A DNA stretch of 64,000 nt from Pleodorina starrii (lineage: Eukaryota; Chlorophyta; Chlorophyceae; Chlamydomonadales; Volvocaceae), in assembly GCA_030267565.1 (NCBI GenBank), contig BRXU01000006.1:4576001-4640000 (forward strand), given 5' to 3'. Positions 59,413 to 64,000 of this stretch are shown here, in pieces. Position numbers and translations under genes: made by a program. The notes under the pieces are model-generated. The model did no database searches, was not told the DNA's origin, and saw only the letters and a program-made list of their open reading frames with translations. Within the stretch, counting starts at the first letter, position 1. The number at the start of each line of letters is the position of its first letter.

Positions 59413-62400
59413 GGGGGCAGCGGCCGTGGCGGTGATCGTGGGACAGGATCTGGTCGAGGGAGCGCCGCGGTTGACGAGTACGACACACCATCAGCGCGCG
59501 TCGACGGCACGCGCTCTGAAACCAGTATCCAGCGAGGCGGGAGGAGTACGACAGGCAGCGAGGAAGGTGCGTACGGCGGCGGCGGCGCTGCCGTGGCGTC
59601 CTCGGCAGCGGCGACTCGGACCGCGACCATCGCCAGAGGTGGCGGCGCCGCCGGCGGCAGCGACGGCGCCGACGTCACCGCCGACAGCTACTCGGCAGAA
59701 CCCCAACCTGACGCCGTCACGTCGTACGGCGACGTGTCGAGCGCCGGCGGCGGCCGCACCAGCACAGGCGCCGCCGCCGTACCGCCGCTTCCGGCGCCAC
59801 TACAAGGCACTTCCGCCGCCACCAGCGCCGCCGTACCGCCCATCGAGGGCTCCCGACATCGGTCAGCCGCCGCCGACACCGCCTTTGCCCCGCTCTCCGC
59901 CTCCGCCTCCGCCTCCGCCTCCGCCTCCGCCTCCGCCTCCGCCTCCGCCTCCGCCTCCGCCTCCGCCTCCGCCTCCGGCTCCGCCTCCGCCTCCGCCTCC
60001 GCCTCCGCCTCCGCCTCCGCCTCCGCCTCCGCCTCCGCCTCCGCCTCCGCCTCCGCCTCCGCCTCCGCCTCCGCCTCCGCCTCCGCCTCCGCCTCCGCCT
60101 CCGCCTCCGCCTCCGCCTCCGCCTCCGCCTCCGCCTCCGCCTCCGCCTCCGCCTCCGCCTCCGCCTCCGCATCCGCATCCGCCTCCGCATCCGCATCCGC
60201 ATCCGCATCCGCATCCGCATCCGCATCCGCATCCGCATCCGCATCCGCATCCGCATCCGCATCCGCATCCGCATCCGCATCCGCATCCGCATCCGCATCC
60301 GCCTCCGCCTCCGCCTCCGCATCCGCATCCGCATCCGCATCCGCCTCCGCCTCCGCCTCCGCCTCCGCCTCCGCCTCCGCCTCCGCCTCCGCCTCCGCCT
60401 CCGCCTCCGCCTCCGCCTCCGCCTCCGCCTCCGCCTCCGCCTCCGCCTCCGCCTCCGCCTCCGCCTCCGCCTCCGCCTCCGCCTCCGCCTCCGCCTCCGC
60501 CTCCGCCTCCGCCTCCGCCTCCGCCTCCGCCTCCGCCTCCGCCTCCGCCTCAATGGGAGGCACTCCCCTCACGACACCGCCTCAATGGGAGGCACTCCCC
60601 TCACTCGCTGCCGCCACGCCCACCTCCGCCACCTCTGCATCCTCCCGCACGTGGGACTATGTGCCGCCGCGGCTGACGCCCCCGCCCCTCCGCAGAGCGC
60701 TCAGCCGCCATAGTGCCGTACATCCCGCCCCGCTCGACGGCTCCGCCGCCACCGCCGTCGCCGTCACGGCCCCGAATCCAAATTCGGATTTGAATGTGTC
60801 CAGTGACGCGGCTCGCGGGACGGACGGCGCGGCACCGCCAGCGCCGCGACCCCTGCAGTGCAATCCATCGTCCTTTTCGTATAGTACGACAGCCGAGGGC
60901 CGGCGGCGATGGCTGCTGTCTTGGCGGCGGCTTTCCGACAGCGGCGGCGCAAGGACCAGCGGCGGCGCCGCAGCCTCTGCGGCGAGTGCCCACGCCGCGG
61001 CGATGGCGGCGGCGGCGGCGGCGCTACGTGCCGGCGCCGCCGCGCTCGCTGCCCTGCTCAGCAGCCGAAACAGCAAGGGCCAGACGCCCCTGATGCTGGC
61101 TTGTTCACACGGGCAAGCAACCATCGTGGCACTGTTGCTTCGGAAGGTAAGACATTTGTCATTCTTCATGCATGTGGGCTGTGATCGGTGATGTGGGCGC
61201 CGTACAGACTCCAGTGGTTTCGGGGCCGCGACAGCGCGTGGCTGGCGCACCGACGAGATGACAAGCGCGCGCGCGTGTGTGTGCGTGTATGTGTGTGTTG
61301 TGTGTGTGCATATGTGTCTCCCTGCCCGACAGAATCTCGTGCGCCCAACTCACTCCCTCAAAGCTGTCACTTCCGTACGGGTACGGAACTTCCACGGGGC
61401 CATAACTAACTAACCAACCATGAACCAACCAACCTGCAAGCGTCCCGCCGCGCACCCGCTCCCCTCACAGGGCGCCGACCCATGGGCCACCGACCCCCAC
61501 AAGTGCCTCACCGCCCTACACTACGCCGCCCTGTTCGGCCACTACATGAGCGCCAAGTTGTTGCTGGGGCTGCTGCCGTCGAGTCTGGCGGCCTCGGGGG
61601 CCTTCGCGCGGGTGCCTGAGCAAGTGCTGGCTGCAGGGGGCGGCCAGCAGTGGTGAGAGCAGTGGTGGTTCTGGTGGAGGTGGAAGGAGGCATTTCTTTG
61701 GGGGAGGGAGGGATCTGGAGGGGTGTTGAGGGATCTGGAGGGGTGTTGAGGGATCTGGAGGGGTGTTGAGAAATGTGGAGGGGTGTTGAGGGACCTCTCT
61801 CGACGAACAGTTGTTGGTCCTTTGATGGAGGAGGGAGGGAGGGAGGGAGGGAGGGAGGGAGGGAGGGAGGGAGGGAGGGAGGGAGGGAGGGAGGGAGGGA
61901 GGGAGGGAGGGAGGGAGGGAGGGAGGGAGGGAGGGAGGGAGGGAGGGAGGGAGGGAGGGAGGGAGGGAGGGAGGGAGGGAGGGAGGGAGGGAGGGAGGGA
62001 GGGAGGGAGGGAGGGAGGGAGGGAGGGAGGGAGGGAGGGAGGGAGGGAGGGAGGGAGGGAGGGAGGGAGGGAGGGAGGGAGGGAGGGAGGGAGGGAGGGA
62101 GGGAGGGAGGGAGGGAGGGAGGGAGGGAGGGAGGGAGGGAGGGAGGGAGGGAGGGAGGGAGGGAGGGAGGGAGGGAGGGAGGGAGGGAGGGAGGGAGGGA
62201 GGGAGGGAGGGAGGGAGGGAGGGAGGGAGGGAGGGAGGGAGGGAGGGAGGGAGGGAGGGAGGGAGGGAGGGAGGGAGGGAGGGAGGGAGGGAGGGAGGGA
62301 GGGAGGGAGGGAGGGAGGGAGGGAGGGAGGGAGGGAGGGAGGGAGGGAGGGAGGGAGGGAGGGAGGGAGGGAGGGAGGGAGGGAGGGAGGGAGGGAGGGA

Positions 62401-63593
62401 GGGAGGGAGGGAGGGAGGGAGGGAGGGAGGGAGGGAGGGAGGGAGGGAGGGAGGGAGGGAGGGAGGGAGGGAGGGAGGGAGGGAGGGAGGGAGGGAGGGA
62501 GGGAGGGAGGGAGGGAGGGAGGGAGGGAGGGAGGCAGTGGGGATGTGTGGCGATGTCTGGTGTGTGGGCGGGGTATGGCTTGCTGGGCTATGGCGTGGTG
62601 TGGCGTGGTGGGGTAGGGGTGTGGTGGGGTCTGGGGTGGGGTGGGGTGAGGTGTTCGGGTGTTCCCTTTTGAGCCTGGCCTGGCCTGGCCCCCACTTCCG
62701 GGCCGCCCCGGTGGTGGTCGCTACCGTATGTTTAGTCAGTCCTCGTGGTCATGTAGGGATCTTAAGGTTTTCGCAACCACATATCACCACCCATTGAACT
62801 GCAACTCCTCCTCCCCCTCCCCACCGCTGTCTCTCGCCCTCCGCTGCGGTATCTCCTTTTGTGCCCAACCCCGTAACGGCACCCAGGCTGTTGGAGGATC
62901 GCAACCACCGTAACGACCACCGTAACCACCACCGTTGCAACAGGCTGTTGGAGGATCGCAACCACCGTAACGACCACCGTAACCACCACCGTTGTAACAG
63001 GCTGCTGGAGGCTCGCAGCCGCAGCGGCGCCACCGCCCTCCATCTGGCGGCCGATCTGGGGCACACCTCACTGGTAGAGCTGCTGCTGCAGTACGGCGCC
63101 GACCCGACCGCGCACGTGACGCCGCCGCCACCGTTGCCGCTGGGGCTGCTGGCTCTGCCGGCGGCGGCGGCGCTGCTGCCGCGGCGCTGCCTGTTGCCCG
63201 CCGCCGGCGCGACGGCGTTGCACCTTGCGGCGCGGGGCAACGACATGGCGACGGCGCTGGCCTTGTTGCGTCACTATTACGTGAGTGAGAATTGGTTGGC
63301 AACACCAGCCGCCACCCCCGAACGGGAACACAGCTGTGAACCCTTTTTTCCCTCCCAACCCCTTGCCCCTGTGAATTCCCAGCCGTCCCAACCCCGACCC
63401 AGACACCCGAACCAACCAACCAACCAACGAACCAACGAACCAACTGCCGCCCAACGCCTCCAGGCTCTGCTGCTGGCGGACAACCTGACCCGCGGGTCGC
63501 TGAGGACGAGCGAGGACGCCGGCCGCACCAGATCGCCTACGCCAACCGCTCGTACCGCCTGGCTGTCGTACTGCGCCCGGACTACCCGCCCCG
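58804..63593 (+). CDS. Ankyrin-repeat protein with long Ala-Ser tract (3' end uncertain)
   Basis: Exons: 58804-61146, 61471-61652, 63001-63280 (or from 62887 or 62944) and about 63464-63593; junctions 1-3 match in phase. Ankyrin-type repeats occur near the N-terminus (GNTVWHRLARSGDEQLLTAL), at the exon 1/2 junction (GQTPLMLACSHGQATIVALL, continuing into GADPWATD), then LTALHYAALFGHYMSAKLLL, and in exon 3 (GATALHLAADLGHTSLVELL and GATALHLAARGNDMATALAL). Between the N-terminal repeat and the rest lie Gln- and Ser-runs and ~220 residues of alternating Ala-Ser. Ankyrin repeats bind proteins; the partner is unknown. The start could also be the ATG at 58846. In exon 4 the frame expected from splicing gives ALLLADNLT. 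A better ankyrin-like reading (DPRVAEDERGRRPHQIAYAN) is in another frame from 63487, so there is a frameshift, sequence error or mis-modelled splice. The gene probably continues past the window. Confidence 0.7.
59896..60551 (+). repeat. GCCTCC hexanucleotide tract encoding Ala-Ser
   Basis: About 109 hexamers in exon 1 of the ankyrin gene. Variants are confined to blocks of GCATCC (60169-60342, synonymous) and one GGCTCC (near 59977, Ala to Gly). Confidence 0.97.
60548..60611 (+). repeat. 32-bp direct duplication
   Basis: GCCTCAATGGGAGGCACTCC and the next few bases are repeated in tandem immediately after the hexanucleotide tract; the duplication shifts by 32 bp, yet the ankyrin frame stays open. 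Confidence 0.8.
61831..62534. repeat. Pure GGGA tetranucleotide tract
   Basis: About 176 uninterrupted AGGG units, in the intron after exon 2 of the ankyrin gene. All purines lie on the plus strand. Long reading frames of Gly-Arg-Glu here are repeat artefacts. Confidence 0.98.
62887..63000 (+). repeat. Duplicated 57-bp intron/exon junction
   Basis: Two 57-bp units, each starting GCTGTTGGAGGATCGCAACC and ending in AACAG, precede GCTGCTGGAGG of exon 3. Each unit boundary is a usable AG|G acceptor, and 57 is a multiple of three. Confidence 0.85.
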
Positions 63594-64000
63594 GTGAGCC
63601 TCTAGCTAGCTCCAGCAAACGAGAGAGCCGCAGAGCTCCATTCGGTCGGCTAGCTAGCTGTCCACCCGGATACATAGACACCTAAATACCGTAGATGGAT
63701 GGATGGATGGATTTGTCAGATACCGTAGATGTACACGTGGACAACGCCCGAATGGCGCCCTCGCGAACACCGCTGCGTTCCTGTCAGTCCCCGGGCCGCG
63801 GACTCCTTGGCACCCTGGGAATCTTAACTTATAACAATTGTGGGAATCTTAGTTTATAACAATTGTGGGAATCTTAGTTTATAACAATTGTGGAAAGCGC
63901 GTCCAGCGCGGGGCCGCCCCGCTGCAGCTCGTACTACAGTACATGTGACTGCAGTACAGTACGGTTGCCTCCTGTAGTACACTCGCCCACAGCGCTCCTA
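63594..64000. other. Right margin, probably intron or 3' flank
   Basis: No gene is supported. A 25-bp unit with GGGAATCTTA and CAATTG is repeated three times at 63817-63892. A GATG run lies at 63693-63711, and GTAC/CAGTACAGTACG-rich sequence lies at the very end. Confidence 0.5.

Noticed and set aside
59330..60676. Poly-Pro/His (plus) and poly-Arg or Glu-Ala (minus) frames over the hexanucleotide tract
   Set aside because: They are shadows of the Ala-Ser frame, which alone connects to ankyrin repeats on both sides.
61773..62672. Long Gly-Arg-Glu frames across the GGGA tract
   Set aside because: A 4-bp repeat without stop codons is open in all three frames; this is not coding evidence.

Overview
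The window is nuclear DNA of a volvocine green alga (Chlamydomonas/Volvox/Gonium relatives). The evidence is a major light-harvesting LHCBM gene split by short introns, GC-rich coding sequence, TGTAA polyadenylation signals, hydroxyproline-rich-type extracellular proteins, very long Ala/Gly/Pro tracts and abundant microsatellites. I cannot assign a genus.

Layout: 0-2.2 kb is non-coding with minisatellites. A five-exon LHCBM gene (+) lies at 2.2-3.7 kb. About 5 kb without a recognisable gene follows (3.9-9.2 kb). A giant 11-exon gene (-) spans 20.55 to 9.17 kb. Its model encodes about 2,531 aa with an N-myristoylation signal and a PP2C-like domain whose metal-binding positions are all substituted, followed by about 2,000 residues of low complexity. 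From 22.2 to 26.55 kb there are five nearly identical 868-bp tandem copies, each carrying on the minus strand a piece resembling the catalytic His/Asp box of a ubiquitin-specific protease. A second giant gene (+) runs from 28.1 to 45.7 kb in 22 exons. It encodes about 3,145 aa: a secreted, Cys-rich and polyproline ectodomain, one transmembrane helix, and a ~1,130-aa cytoplasmic tail with tandem repeats containing an RVxF-like motif. A tRNA-Thr(CGT) sits antisense in one of its introns.

The 47.4-58.2 kb region is a nest of repeats. There are two near-identical long copies and one diverged copy of a repeat family holding a LINE-like C-terminal fragment. One long copy is interrupted by a ~2.03 kb segment with an intact, intron-containing tyrosine-recombinase gene; the other copy preserves the empty site. 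At 58.8-63.6 kb an ankyrin-repeat gene (+, probably continuing past the window) carries a 656-bp Ala-Ser hexanucleotide tract, a 704-bp GGGA tract in an intron and a duplicated intron/exon junction.

How the parts may relate: the two giant genes could both act at the plasma membrane, one as a lipid-anchored pseudophosphatase and the other as a wall-contacting transmembrane protein with a possible phosphatase-docking array. That link is inference only. Exon models were built by hand from reading frames, splice consensus and phase matching; no transcript or homology search was available.
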